64,000 nucleotides of DNA from Daucus carota subsp. sativus (GCF_001625215.2 NC_030381.2:38872689-38936688); one strand, 5' to 3'. Shown: positions 1 to 12,274, counted from the stretch's first letter. Notes: generated by a model not told the origin, from the sequence alone. A program made the numbers and translations.

Positions 1-1174
1 GTCCAGTTATGACATATCTCTTACTTGGAAAAATTATTTTCCAAGGCAAACAAACAAAAAGCTACCCGGGTTCAATCATGATCCATCTCTTACTTGGAAA
101 AATTATTTTCCAAGGCAAACAAACAAAAAGCTACCCGGGTTCAATCATGATCTATCTCTTACTTGGAAAAATTTTCCAAGGCAAAAATCAAAAACTACCC
201 CGGTTCAATTTTGAGAACCCGAGTACCCCGGTTCAATCATGAGCTATCTTACTTGGAAAAATTATTTTCCAAGGCAAACAAACAAAAAGCTACCCGGGTT
301 CAATCATGATCTATCTCTTACTTGGAAAAATTTTCCAAGGCAAAAATCAAAAACTACCCCGGTTCAATTTTGAGAACCCGAGTACCCCGGTTCAATCATG
401 AGCTATCTTACTTGGAAAAATTATTTTCTAAGGCAAACAAACAAAAAGCTACCCCGGTCCAGTTATGACATATCTCTTACTTGGAAAAATTATTTTCCAA
501 GGCAAACAAACAAAAAGCTACCCGGGTTCAATCATGATCTATCTCTTACTTGGAAAAATTTTCCAAGGCAAAAAGCAAAAAGCTACCCCGGTTCAATTTT
601 GAGAACCCGAGTACCCCGGTTCAATCATGAGCTATCTTATTTGGAAAAATTTTTCTAAGGCAAAAAAAAAAAAAAAAGCAATCACCCGGACTCATGTCAA
701 GCAATCCCGTCCGGACACATGTGGAGCAATCCCGTCCGGACTCATGCCGAGCAATCTAACCAGACTCACCTCTTGTCCGGATCAACCCAGGCCGAGGGAC
801 AAAAAGCAAAATCTCACATCCTACCCTGATCAACCCAGACGGGGGGCAAAAAGCAGAATCCCACCAATTCGTCCAGATCGGTCCGGACAGGGGGGCAAAA
901 GCAAAATTTCACACCATGTCTGGATCCACCTGGATAGGTGAGCAAGATTTCACACCTAGTCCGGGTCAACCCGGGAAGAGGAGCAAAAGCAGGATTCTTC
1001 GCCTAATACCGGATTAACCGGGATAGAGGCGCAAAAAGCAAAAATTCCACCTTGTCCAGGTTAGCCCGGACAGGGGGCAAATGAAAAACTCCACCTTCTC
1101 CGCAATCAGCCCGCACCGGACAATACACTCAACTCCCTCACACAGAAAATCTGTATAAGGGAGTGGGGGGCAAA
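1..1174 (+). mobile_element. LTR retrotransposon, 3' internal non-coding region with tandem repeats (fossil)
   Basis: This is the stretch just before a 3' LTR. It starts with nine copies of a repeat anchored on TTACTTGGAAAAATT, at about 21, 90, 159, 249, 318, 408, 477, 546 and 637, so spaced mostly 69 or 90 bp. From about 680 to 1140 a looser GC-rich repeat follows, with Cs and CCGGAC motifs and GGGGGCAAAA boxes. A purine-rich tract at 1158-1174 (GGGAGTGGGGGGCAAA) directly precedes the LTR and is the likely polypurine tract. Long tandem repeats upstream of the 3' LTR are typical of the Ty3/gypsy Tat-Ogre group, which is the inferred family. No coding domain of the element lies inside the window. 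Confidence 0.65.
21..660. repeat. Tandem repeat, 69/90-bp alternating units
   Basis: Nine units begin with TTACTTGGAAAAATT. The short unit of 69 bp and the long unit of 90-91 bp alternate irregularly (69, 69, 90, 69, 90, 69, 69, 91). The long form carries an extra segment with GAGAACCCGAGTACCCCGG. Short open frames through it repeat the same peptide and are not genes. Confidence 0.85.
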
Positions 1175-2056
1175 TGATAGGGTATAACCCGGATTGGCTT
1201 AATCTGGACCCTGGATTGGCTTAATCCGGACCCGAACACGATATGACCCGGAGATGATCCCGGACCCAGGAGATGGTCCCGGACCCAAACACAACCTATC
1301 CACTCTTCTCCCGGACCGGGACACAAGAGTCCAAGCCGACACCTGAACAAGCCACATTCTAACATGAAAAGGATTGGCTTAACCCGGACTCTGGATTGGC
1401 TTAATCCGGACCCGAGCACGATATGACCCGGATATGGTCCCGGACCCAGGAGATGATCTCAGAACCAGGAGACGATCCCGGACCTTGGAGATGATCTCGG
1501 ACCCCGGAGATGATCCCGGACCCAGACGCAACCTATCCATCCTTCCCCCGGACCGGGACACAAGAGTCCAAGCCGACACCTGAACAAGTTGCAGTCTGAC
1601 ATGACAAGGACAATACCCAATGCCAGCTACTGACACTATGAAGACAAACCTCATAACACTCCAAAATACTATTCCTCAGCTGACGCTTGGACAGGTGTTA
1701 AGCATCCAAGCCCTACAGATGGACAGCAGGATCCAAGGTACACATCCTTAAACCCTAATCCTTGGCCTATAAATAGACCAAGGATGAGAGGCTTAAGGAT
1801 CTTCTTCTCCACACTCTCATATTTCTCACACACTCTAAGTCATCATACACAACAGCCATACACCTTCACCCACCACACATAGATAGCTCATTTCTCGTCT
1901 ATCTATTTTCCGACGCATGTACTCATTCTCACGCCGGAGGCGCCGCGGGGCTCAAACCCCCCTCCGGTGTTGTTTTGCAGACACCCGTCCAGCAGCTACA
2001 CCGCAAGACACCAGTACACAGCGGAGGAAGCACCAGAACGGGATTTGACGTTATCA
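1175..2056 (+). mobile_element. 3' LTR of Ty3/gypsy-like retrotransposon (fossil)
   Basis: The LTR opens with TGATAGGG right after the polypurine tract and closes with TTATCA, so its ends form the inverted pair TGATA/TATCA. U3 contains two related blocks (about 1190-1350 and 1373-1590) built on GATTGGCTTAATCCGGAC and ACGATATGACCCGG. A TATA box (TATAAATAG) lies at about 1768, followed by a CT-rich R/U5 region. No primer binding site follows the right end, as expected for a 3' LTR or solo LTR. The matching 5' LTR would lie left of the window. Confidence 0.7.
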
Positions 2057-2457
2057 CACATCACAATGCAGTTTAGAAGTCTTCTAAATATATTTTTTTA
2101 TTAAGGTGTTTTGTTTATTTATCTAGGTCTTCTAATTTAATACATTATATTTGAGTGCATTACAAGTTAAAAGCATTGTCCCCCGCTTAATTTTATTTAT
2201 TTAAAGGACTGCTACTTAGATATGAATTTATCTATTTGTTCTTCTTTTAATTAGTTCTGCTTTAATATGAATGGTCATCATACTTTCACCAAATTATATC
2301 TCCAAATTAAATACTTTCACCATATTTTTTGTTGCAGCTCTCCGTTCTTGCTCCCAGCTATTTGCCATGTATGAATTTGTGTAAAGTTTTATAGATTGTA
2401 AAGTTCTATTAAGCTGCATTTTGATCATCATACTCGCCCTTTAACTGTTCCAGTGCA

Positions 2458-2620
2458 ATATTAGTTTTCATGCTAGCAGTACTGGTCGGCGATAGAATCT
2501 ATCCATACAACAGGGGAGCTGCTCTGTTTACTGCATTGGTTGTCAGTTATGCACTTACATCTGGGGTTGCCGGCTATACTGCGGCCTCATTCTATTGCCA
2601 GCTGGAAGGGACAAACTGGG
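2458..2620 (+). pseudogene. TM9SF (nonaspanin) exon fragment
   Basis: One open exon-like stretch reads LAVLVGDRIYPYNRG, then ALVVSYALTSG, GYTAASFYCQLEGTNWV, and stops at a GTATGT donor. This matches the conserved membrane region of transmembrane-9 superfamily (EMP70/nonaspanin) proteins, where YPYNRGALFTALVV and YTAASFY.QLEGTNW are hallmarks. Intact proteins have about 590-660 residues and nine membrane spans; only about 50 residues are here and the next expected segment is absent. It is best read as a fragment carried by the CACTA element, but it could be an older broken copy into which the element landed. Confidence 0.75.
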
Positions 2621-2797
2621 TATGTATACATTACCTTAATTACTGTTGTGTGGTTGCTTAGGAACTATTATTTCACTCATAGACTTACGGAGGGGCATGT
2701 AGAAATTTTCTTGTTCTGGCCTTTGATGCTCAAAGTAGAGTAAAGTCAGGGTATGACTGCTATTTGTACTAACCACTGAAGATATGACAAATTGCAG

Positions 2798-3222
2798 GTA
2801 GCCGAGATTGTAGTAGGAAATGGGAATTCAAAGTCAGAGAGAGAAATAGACGGGATGATTAAAGAGATGCATAAAAACAGTTAATTACATGTGGAAAAAA
2901 GTTATCCAGAAATGGCAGAATTGATCCTCTTCTTCCTATTCTTGTCCCTGTTCTCACTAAAGTTGCCTACATCTTGGGCCTCCGCGTCTCTCCTCTCTGG
3001 TATGTGTCATATATATGTCTACAAATCTCTTTCTCTACCACCATTTAATTAATTTATTCCAATAATAGTATAGTTAGTAGCTTTTACAACAATTTAAAAA
3101 GGAACTAGTGACATTTGGATCCAAAAGTTTATTACTTGTTTGCATATTAATCATGGGGAATTTTTTTTGTGTTGGTTACAGGATAACATCGTTCATTACT
3201 AGGTGGTTGAAGCGCAGTTGAT
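2798..3222 (+). pseudogene. Unidentified captured exon pieces
   Basis: Two further exon-like pieces follow the TM9SF fragment. One at 2798-2883 follows an ATTGCAG acceptor, reads VAEIVVGNGNSKSEREID.. and ends in a stop. A second at about 2915-3000 reads IDPLLPILVPVLTKVAYILG.., reaches a TG|GTATGT donor and can join 3182-3222 after TTACAG to give a short basic C-terminus. I do not recognise either protein. They may be ends of two unrelated genes or parts of one. Confidence 0.35.
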
Positions 3223-3785
3223 GAAGGAGAACAATTTTATTTATTTTGACTTCTGTGTTGTATAATGATTTTACTTGTGTAATTAGTGATTTGTATTAAA
3301 CGGAATTAGTGATTTATTGTTGGTTTTATAGAAGTTGATATTATTATTCATTTTTATTACTTGAGAGTAATATAAATTGTGCACTTTGTGTAATTTTATT
3401 GTATATATTGAAAATATTAAGAATATTACAAATAAAATAAAATTTAGAAAAATTATAAATTATAAATTTCATTAATGCATCACTTTGCAAACGCATTTTT
3501 AAAATAACTTCAATAGCACATCTAAAAATGCTATCTATGTAATATTTTCTTATACAAATCCAACTTATATAGCGTTTATTGAAGCGCTATGTAAGTGTTT
3601 GCACTTGGAAAACGCTTACTTTCATAGCACTTGTGGAAACGCTATTGAATTACGATACTAGCATAGCGCTTACGTAAGTGTTATTTAAGTAGATTCTACT
3701 TGCATAGCGCTGGCTTAGATAGCGCTTAAAACAGCTATGCAAGCTAAAAAATGAGCGCTATGTAAGTTAAAATCTGTAGTAGTGT

Positions 3786-4226
3786 TGGTTCATATTACTC
3801 ATATTTTCATCCCCTTTTATATGCTCCATATACTTGGGATGAAGGGAGAAAACAAACACCATAAGGAAAATACAATCTACGAGGTGCATCACTTCAATAG
3901 AATAAAAACTTCCAAATATCATACAGCTCCCAGACTTCAATTACACAAAAGCCTTAAAACTATTCAGCTGGTAAAAGAACCACATTGAAGTTAAAACACT
4001 GAGTGTAGATAAGTAGATAATGAAGTAGTACAACTCTTCCTACTACTACAAAGTAGCTCCAGATTCCAGGTTCGTATTCATCATCTGTACAACAAAGAGT
4101 AAACTTATTGTAAATATAAGATATATTATCAAATGGATGCAACCTACATTAGTCATACTAAGCCTAATCATAGGCATCATGGAGACATGAAAAATCTAAT
4201 CGGCCTGCTTGCAAAAATTGCATACC
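3786..4226. other. 3' flank and 3' UTR of SmD2
   Basis: AT-rich sequence between the CACTA terminus and the SmD2 stop codon on the minus strand. The part nearest the gene (about 3900-4226) is the expected 3' UTR. Short frames on both strands resemble no known family. Nothing else is seen. Confidence 0.5.
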
Positions 4227-5672
4227 TCACTTGGGGTTCCTGAGGACAATGATCACTGAATCTCCTCGCAGGAACATCTTGCTAATAAACCTCTCTTTGT
4301 TGATTGGAAGAGATTTCTTCTTGCCTTTACCAGCCTTTGGAAGCTGAGTGGAACATTATGGCAAACATTAGTTAAATTTTTAATTAAAACAAAAGGGATA
4401 AGAATATAATATACTCTAATACGAAAACAAACCTCTGTCCACATCTCCCTAACATTTTCCAGCACCATGTTGCAGTGCCGATCAAAAGCTCTCACACGGC
4501 CCAGAAGCTTTTTATTGTTACGGCAGTTAATAAGGACCTAATGGGGCACAATATAAATGAAAACTGATCGAAACATAATCTGTGTATATCTTACAAGGTA
4601 AGTGTAAATAAATCGTTGTAATATAAAAAAAGGAGCTTGAAATTGAGCAATAGAAGGATCATACCTGTGTGTTATTTTTGACACTCATCATGAGCACGGA
4701 TAGTGGCCCCGTGTTGAAGTCCTCCTCCTCAGTCTTTGCCTATAAGGGCATATATGCAACTTAAAATTAAGTGTATGAAGAAAATTTAAATATCAATAAA
4801 TAACGTAACTGCAATATACTCTACAGAAGAATAGAAAGGATGTTCTTGCTAATAAAGGAGTATAGAGAAACATCAACAAGATTTGAGGTATAACGAACTC
4901 CAATCATGGATAAAAAATGGATTAAACAAAATGCTGCAAGTCTAATAAATCATAACTAGCGCAACCTGCACCCTTCCATGAAGTATTGACCTTGGTTCTA
5001 TATATTCTTGCTCATATAAAAAGCATACCGGATCTTTAATCTTTTTAAAATTATACTAGTACCTGACAAGGACATCTCAAACTAATAATGATAAATTCAA
5101 AAATTTAATACGAATATACGATTGTATTTCTATTTCAAAAAAATTACTAACATTTATCCTTGGAGGGCACACACTTAGTTACAGGTGGTAAGGCATTATA
5201 GAAAGAATGCAGCAATAGCATAGCGTACATTTTCTCTAAACATAAAGTCATAAAGGAATTACTGTATGCACATTTCGAAACCAAAATAACACTAATCTGG
5301 GCAGATACAGTAAACATAGTAGCAGAACGAAACAAAGTGAGCAAACTTACAGGAACGTCTTCATCCATTGGCCGACTGCAAAGAAAAACACGAAACAAAA
5401 ACAGTCAGTAACCGCAAAAAATTAAGCCGATATAACAAGTCAATTATAAAACATAGGTAACTTAAAAGCATCTGTCATCTACAATTCCAGAATTAAAACA
5501 ACCGTTAACATAACAAAACCACGAAAACTGCATTTGTAAATATCCAGTTGCGAATACATCGGAATTACAATACATGATTAACTACTATAACATATTCTAA
5601 ATTAAAGTAATTAAAACGAATAATTAAAGTAAGCAGTAGCTATAATAGTGAAGCAGAGTGAACATACCTCAT
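4227..5672 (-). CDS. SMD2: Small nuclear ribonucleoprotein Sm D2
   Basis: Core Sm protein of the spliceosomal U1, U2, U4 and U5 snRNPs; it joins the seven-membered Sm ring around the snRNA Sm site. Coding exons (minus strand): 5668-5672, 5351-5375, 4665-4739, 4433-4537, 4227-4343, all with GT-AG borders, giving 108 residues, the usual plant length. The start codon is split from the rest: exon 1 holds only ATGAG, and the second exon continues as SRPMDEDVP. The Sm1 motif lies around [20 protein letters not shown] (residues 18-38) and Sm2 around [16 protein letters not shown] at the C-terminus, with the [14 protein letters not shown] loop between them and a KAGKGKKK basic linker. The upstream leader has AAACCCTAA telo-box motifs, common in plant genes for ribosome and RNA machinery. 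No defect seen. Confidence 0.95.
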
Positions 5673-5880
5673 CTTTAACCGAAGAAAAAGCTCCAAAAAT
5701 CCGAGAAAATCGGTGCGACGAAGCTGAAACCCTAAAAAACAGAGGCGTTAGGGTTTTAGAAAAGAGAGGAATTGTGTATATCAAACTATTAAGAGCCTTT
5801 GAAAAGGCAGAGTAATGAGAAACACATAGACACTATTTGTGTGTGTGAGTGAGTGTGTGTAAAATAGCAGAGTTAGGGTT
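5673..5880 (-). promoter_or_regulatory. SmD2 leader/promoter with telo-boxes
   Basis: Next to the SmD2 start, an AAACCCTAA motif on the + strand at about 5729 and a TTAGGGTTTT motif at about 5747 are telo-boxes in opposite directions; another TTAGGGTTT lies near 5873. A GT/GA repeat (GTGTGTGTGAGTGAGTGTGTGT) lies at about 5839-5860. Telo-boxes are known from promoters of translation and RNA-processing genes in plants. The exact transcription start is not visible. Confidence 0.5.
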
Positions 5881-7073
5881 TGGAACCTGTGTTGGCAGAA
5901 GCAGATCTCGAATGCTTTCAAATTAGCTTCACGCTTCGTTCGGCTCGAATTAGAGACGACATATATCGGGCGGTTCTACATATGTTGTTGGGCTTGAAAT
6001 GTTTTGGGCCTACAAATCACTACGGTCGGCATATAATATTGGACTCAATTTGTTGGGCCAGATTTATTGTCCTTCATTGCATCCATGATTTATGTCGAAA
6101 TTCTAATAATAATATGGAATTCAGTGAATTAATTTAATACTCCTCGTTTTAATTTATATGTCCACTTTTAAAAAAATATTTTGTTTCAAATTAGTTGTCC
6201 ACTTCAACTTTCAAAACAAAATTATGGTTCCAAAGTCAATTATGCTCTACATACTTCTTATTTATATTTCCTAGATCAAACTCATGCCACATATTATGGT
6301 CATTTAATACAATTAATTTGTGAATATCCACTTTTCTTAAACTATGTGATTTTTTGAAAGTGGACATGTAATTTGAAACGGAAGCATAAATTTAGATTTA
6401 TTATTTAAAGATTATTATTATTATTCCTGTTATTATTAGATTATACTCCCTCTTAATCGCTTGACTTTTTTTTAAAAAATTTTGACCGTACACTCATAAA
6501 TATTATCTTTAAAATTTTCTGTTTTTGAATAACATAGTTTACGTTTTTGGTCGTGTTCACTGTGATACTTGTTTTCGTAAACATTATGGTGTGCCAAGGG
6601 ATACTATGTGCCGTAGTTTAATGTCAACATTGAACAATCAGCAATTCAGCATCACTTCGCCAAGATGGACAGTCAGGACACAGGGTTGCATAAGCAGGCG
6701 TAAATATTAAGCATGTAGAATCATCAGCATCCCATGCTTTGTATGCATCGCTAACATATGGTTGGAAAATTCAAAGTAATACTCAAGTAAAAACACAGAA
6801 GAATACTACAAACTGGCGATCAACCATAATATCCTCCCTAATTAACTTTTGACCCTCTAAAATTTCTTTTTACTCGGAGAGCAGGAATATCTCACAGTTT
6901 ATTACAATATGGAAGGGTGAGCCAAGGATTTAAACGGCTTGATGGCACCAAAAGTACTAACGCATGCGCTGCTGATCCTTTGACTACTTTCTTTTTTCCT
7001 CTTCCTTACACCACAAATAACCAGATCCACTTGGCATCAAATTCCAAGTACCTGCTGTAGCAGAATATTGCTT
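5881..7073. other. Intergenic, SmD2 to uL4m
   Basis: AT-rich DNA with a degenerate Stowaway-type element at 6140-6386 and a partial end of another TA-target MITE at about 6429-6530, similar to those at 26236 and 35583. The part closest to 7073 should hold the uL4m 3' UTR. No gene seen. Confidence 0.5.
6140..6386. mobile_element. Stowaway-like MITE, degenerate
   Basis: Ends are inverted (CTCCTCGTTTTAATTTATA.. TGTCCAC and GTGGACATG..TTTGAAACGGAAG) and the element is flanked by TA on both sides (6138-6139, 6387-6388). About 247 bp, no coding. Confidence 0.6.
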
Positions 7074-10000
7074 TTACCGATTAATTGGTGTATGCATCCT
7101 CTCGACTATTGTATTGACAGCATCACGTGACATAACTAGAGTGTCATGCAACAATATGCTATAGACATTCAAACCCTGCAAATTAAAATCACTGATAGAG
7201 CATGAGCACAGGGGTAAAGCTGACAGGAGGCAAATGCACAGAGAGAACAAATAGAAAAACAAATAATGCTAATAGTTCTTCCAATATATACTTTCACACC
7301 AAAGTGCTGCAAGTTTAGGCATGGCCACCAAAAGATGAGATGGGGTACTATAGAATTTATGAAACCGAGGACTTAAAAAATTCTATTGCATGACATAATA
7401 AGCAATAAAATAGATAAAGTAGGACTTACGATTGAAGGCAGAACGTTGACATAATGCAGGTTTTGAGTTGACAGCTTTAATTTTTCATTGATGAGACCTC
7501 CATCCACCAAAAGAAGCTTCTTAGTGTTTTCCATATGCTTCAGATAGTTTACGATGTTCTTAGTCTTATGTGTAGGAACATCCAGATCATCAAATATTGC
7601 TAGCTGTATATTTGGCAAATACTTCTAGTCAGCTTACAAGTATGTTCCAGGAATATCAAAATTAATCATTTACTCCCAGAAATAATTAGGATTAAACAAA
7701 GAGGAAATAGAAACAACCATGTTACATATAAATATAGAATAATAGAATAAATAATGGGAATTGCAACCCTCACCATCCGACTTTAAACCATAACGTGAAC
7801 TTGTGAATGTCCAGGGTTTTTTCCTGAAATCCTTATTGTTTCTTGTAGAATTATAAAGGAATACAAATGCACACATGATTACTGATAGAGAAAGGTAAGT
7901 TTCTAAAACGAAAACAAGTACTCCCTCCGTCCCTTCCATTTCTTTACACTTTCCTTTTTGGGGTGTCCCATCCAATTCTTTACATTTCAAAACTTGCCAA
8001 AAATAGTCAATGGGTCCCACCACTTCTCCCCTTTTCTTTCCTTTTCACACTACTTTTACTCCACTATCTTCTTTTTATATATTAAAAATCAATGGGTCCC
8101 ACCACTTCACCCACTTTTCTTTCTCTTTTCCACTACTTTATTCATATTTCTTAACCTCCGTGCCCAACCCATTCGATAAGAAATGGGAGGGACGGAGGGA
8201 GTAACAAAATTATCCGACAAACAAACAAATTTCACAATACACCAGAAACTAAGACGATAAAGTAAATAGCAAAAAATAAGAAGCAAACAGTAGGTAACAA
8301 ACTACAACTACGAATGGGTTCACACTTACTGAAACAAACCTTGACAATCTTTGTCTCTATCATTCCAAGTAGAATACAATCAATATAATTAAAAGAGAGA
8401 TACTCTATATTCTACAATCATCCCGCATGCAAAAATGTGACTGATAGTGATATTTAATCATCTAATTTCCCCCCTGAAAGTGGCTGACGCATTGTTGCAT
8501 AGCAGGGATATTATATGAATCATAATTTTTAGTTGAGATTATCTGCAGCATTTAACAAAGATATTTTACTGGTCTCAGCTCCTTGCAGAAAAGAGGTAAA
8601 GAATTCAATTTAATTACAATGGTTTTCTACCTGATAGTCTATAACATATCAATGAATGAATGAAATGCCAAAACTGTAAGCTCTGTTCCCAAAAACGTTC
8701 GTTTATAATGTCATAACCATATCGTTTCAGCAGTTAAATGGGACAATAAAGGGTATGGGATCTGAATCTGATCCTTCATATTGATACTGAAAATTTACTC
8801 TAGCAGTCCAGTCCAAATATGATAAGGGCTGATGGTAGCTTGCTTTAAATTTCATTATTTTGATATTTAATGTTTATAAAATTTATAGATTTATTTTAGG
8901 CACTATTTCAGATGTTTCCAAAATAATAATAGAGAATGTACAAATCCTGAGCATTAAGCTTTAATGCCGGATCTCCCCCGTGTTTAATTCCAAATTATAT
9001 CCAAGAATCCTGATATATTAAGGAAAGGGAATTCGACAAATTGAAATTTGAATGACACATGTCTGACTCCTGCACCCGAACTCAGATAACATGGATACTA
9101 ACCACACTTTGGATGCAAGATGCTAGTTTTCCATTTATATGTTCCAAAAATCACACTTTGTACAAGACAGTCGAGGTTGCTAGGTGCAGATAGTGAGGAA
9201 AATTACCTTTCCTTCTGCTGCACGAGCTGTTAATGCTATCTTAAGTCCTAGTCGACGAACTTTCTTGTTTAGCTTAATCTCATGACTTCGTGGCTTTGGA
9301 CCATGCATGGTAGCACCATGTCTCCACTGTTACCCATCAAACAAATCTATCAATTTATGTCCAAGTATTCTTACCCATGTTAATGAAGAGCTAAATAGTA
9401 ATACAATTACCTGAGGTCCACGTCTTGAACCATGCCTTGCTTGACCTGTGCCCTTCTGTGGCCATGGTTTTCTCCCAGTCCCACTGACCTCACTGATGGT
9501 TTTTGTGGAATGAGTTCCCTGGAGAATATTAGACAACATAATTCCAAATTTTTTAGCTACGACTCGAAATTGAGGGCCTAATTAGCGATGCGGAAAGATT
9601 ATGCCTTTAATGCACAAACAAAGACATTGAACTATTAGGTGATAATTATAAACTAAGTGAAAATGAAAGCGAGTGCCTCCAATAATTTTAGCATAACATA
9701 TCACTATTTATGTTTTCCTGGACAACATATAAGTCTCCAGCTAAGTTCCTATAATACAAGCCACAAAAGTTGTGCGGTAATACCTGTTGTCGTTTTGCAA
9801 GCTGCCATCTTACAACCCGGTGAATAATATCCTTTCTAATAGGAACATCAAAAACATCGCCAGCCAAAACCATATAGCCCTTATCTTCATTATTAAAATT
9901 GGTAACGGGAATTACCAAATCCTGATAGAGTCCTGCAATATGATGAATGAATCAAATCAGATAAAATTTGACAAGTCTATGAGACTTAATAGAATTTTAG

Positions 10001-11124
10001 TGAAGGGCTTCGTAAAAAAAAAAGGGTGCTGGTAAAAAACAATAATAACTTCTTAAGGATCAACAAAAAAAATAAAACCCCCCCCCCCCCCCCCCCCCCA
10101 AAGTGCTAGCCTAAACTGCTCAAATTTGGAGATGGCACTACCCAACCACACATAAAACCAGATATTTTAATAAATTCAAAATAGTATCCTAAATCTGCAC
10201 GCGGATAAAAGACTGAAGTACTAGGTAGCAGAGGGAGGGCCTAGGAAAATTCCAAGGCAGTCTTATTCATTTCACTGTTGCTGGATTAGGATATATTTGT
10301 AAATAAAATATATATCATCAATAGGTAAGAAACTACGAGTTCCACAAAAACAAGTAGTCACACAGATGAGAAAAAGGACTCTTACCAAGTTTGTTCACAG
10401 AGTCTCGTCATAATCATATATGCACTGGAGTTTCTACTGGATGATGGTTTATTGATATATTACATGGAAAGAATCTTTCAACATGGTGACAAGCATGTAT
10501 ATATATGTAACAATCACCTTTTAACAAAAACCTTCGACATACCTATCTTACGTTCTGGAGTTAAAACTTGCCCCCTGGATAACAAATCAGAGGGAAATGT
10601 TCCTTCACTTGATTCTGGAGTTAATATTGAAGTTGAAAATTTCCGAAAAGCAAGGAAAGGTTGTCCAGTCTGTATCGACGAAACAATAACATGAATTTGA
10701 TGCGTTCAAGTGCCAATAGGAACCAACATTGTATCAATATTTAACAGAGCAAGAAACTAAAAATCAAATTTTCGAAACAACTCATACACCTACAAACATC
10801 CACATGAGTAATAAATTACACAACAAAGATGAGTAAAAATCTAGACTTTTACACGTACATACACCAAATGAATTATATTTGTAATGAAGATCTCTAAAAA
10901 TTCAAACTTTCGCAAACATATATACACTGTTATACATATAGTGAATCAAATGTACAATAACGATTAGTAAAAATCTGAACTTTAGCTTAAATAACAAATG
11001 TAACAGCAAAATAGAGAGGGAGAGTGAAAATTACGGAGATTGGAGAAGAATCATGGAGGAATGTGGGACGGAGAGACTGACGAGAGAGCAATCGGAGAAG
11101 CTTGAAGCCATTTGAAGAAGCCAT
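7074..11124 (-). CDS. Mitochondrial large-subunit ribosomal protein uL4m
   Basis: Ribosomal protein L4 family, of the form encoded in the nucleus for the mitochondrial ribosome; it lines the peptide exit tunnel and binds 23S-type rRNA. Seven coding exons (minus): 11035-11124, 10543-10669, 9784-9932, 9411-9518, 9207-9326, 7430-7603, 7074-7175, all GT-AG, giving 289 residues. The N-terminus ([20 protein letters not shown]) is rich in R, S and L and lacks acids, like a mitochondrial presequence. The tunnel-loop signature is clear in exons 4-5: [19 protein letters not shown], then [20 protein letters not shown]. The C-terminal Rossmann-like part has DGG and [15 protein letters not shown]. Introns hold a Stowaway MITE (7921-8201) and a 22-base C tract. 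The leader has an AAACCCTAG motif near 11148. A plastid L4 is less likely because of length and presequence. Confidence 0.93.
7921..8201. mobile_element. Stowaway MITE in uL4m intron
   Basis: A 281-bp element with good inverted ends (CTCCCTCCGTCCCTTCCATTT / AAATGGGAGGGACGGAGGGAG) and TA target duplication at 7919-7920 and 8202-8203. It lies in the intron between exons 5 and 6 of uL4m and contains no coding sequence. Confidence 0.9.
10078..10099. repeat. (C)22 homopolymer in uL4m intron
   Basis: Twenty-two consecutive Cs on the + strand, hence a run of Gs in the uL4m pre-mRNA, inside the intron between exons 2 and 3. Length may be affected by assembly. Confidence 0.9.
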
Positions 11125-12274
11125 TTTTGAAGCAAGAGATTTCAGAAACCCTAGAAAACCCCCCCGATATGATTCAATTTAGAGGACCCGAATCATAGAT
11201 ACAGCGTACAGGTGCGGCTGGACACGGGTTAACGACACCAGCCCGACCCTGTTTATGGCTGACCCATACCCACTGTTTAAACTTTAAATTCAAACAAATA
11301 TGAACCCGATTATAATGGGTTGTGCATGAGTTTCCTTTTCTTTTAGACCAATCCGACCAAGCTGATTAAAAAAATTACTATAAACATATATTCATTTTCA
11401 GTATTAAATTGTATATTTTATTCTTAATGATTTATAATTGATTTTCATATATTTTTAATTCATAATAATAATTCATTAAACAAAATTGTTTGAAAAAAAT
11501 ATAGGATTGGAATATGGATATATTTTTAACAGGTTAGATTAAAAAAATTTAGTCAATTTCGTTGGAAAAGATACTGTTTCGTATTGCATATAACAACAAC
11601 AGATTTAAGTTAAAAATAGTAGTATTAAGAAAAATAGGATATGGACTTGAAAAATAAAAAACCTATAATTCACGTATTGTATTAGTTATCCAACTTTATC
11701 TTCTGTAATTTGGTACTTCCATCATAAGAGAGAGTAGCCAATAGTCTCAAACATGTCACTTACACTTGTTTAAATGAAATTGTATATTATATAGTCTGAA
11801 CATTTACCTGGTTTCTGTTTCTAATATCATATTCGGAAATATCGGAGGATAAAATCATTATTTCAAAATTATTAATCAATAATATCTGTTTCGTGAATTG
11901 TCGAATAGATTACATTTTCGATTTTCGATTACATCCCACTAATCTCTAATTAATTTATTTTTTTGATAAAATTTCCGATTAATTCTTGTTTCCGACTCTT
12001 ATTAATTAAGCCTGATCCATACTTTTTACAATACTGATAAAATAAATAATTTGTTCTCATTTTCATACTTTCCCTTTCATTTTTTGATAGATCTCATACT
12101 CCGCCCACCTTCTGGTTCCAAGTTGATGTACTAATCACCAAAGAAAGTAAAATTACCTGAACATAATCAAGAACAATCCCAGCAGTTTCCACATAACAGT
12201 ATACCACATATTCAGATGTTCTGCTTAAGTTTCTTATGATTAAACAAAAACAAGAACCAAAGAAAATAGCCTCG
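11125..12274. other. Intergenic, uL4m promoter and hydrolase 3' flank
   Basis: The part next to 11125 holds the uL4m leader and promoter, with AAACCCTAGAAAACC at about 11148. The rest is AT-rich, and the end near 12274 should be the 3' UTR of the hydrolase. No gene or clear repeat seen. Confidence 0.5.

Larger units (their letters stand above)
2057..3785. mobile_element. CACTA (En/Spm) transposon, right part, with captured gene fragments
   Basis: The right end reads ...CTGTAGTAGTG, the inverse of the CACTACTACAG terminus of plant CACTA elements. Just inside it, at 3480-3775, lie many subterminal repeats of the form ATAGCGCTT or AGCGCTATG in both directions, which are the usual transposase binding region. 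The opposite terminus is not seen: the retrotransposon lies to the left, so the element is either cut by it or extends past it. No transposase coding region is visible. The interior holds exon-like pieces with plausible splice borders at 2458-2620, 2798-2883 and about 2915-3222, so this looks like a non-autonomous Pack-type element. Confidence 0.65.

Noticed and set aside
1-660. CRISPR-like regular repeats
   Set aside because: Units are directly adjoining 69/90-bp tandem repeats without unique spacers, in a plant retrotransposon.
2912-3000. Frame starting MAELILFFLFLSLFSLKLP, like a signal peptide
   Set aside because: No continuing exon in that frame; the alternative frame joins better across the GTATGT donor. 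The region is transposon cargo.
5880-6137. 85-residue + frame upstream of SmD2
   Set aside because: No family match; part of divergent promoter region next to a MITE.
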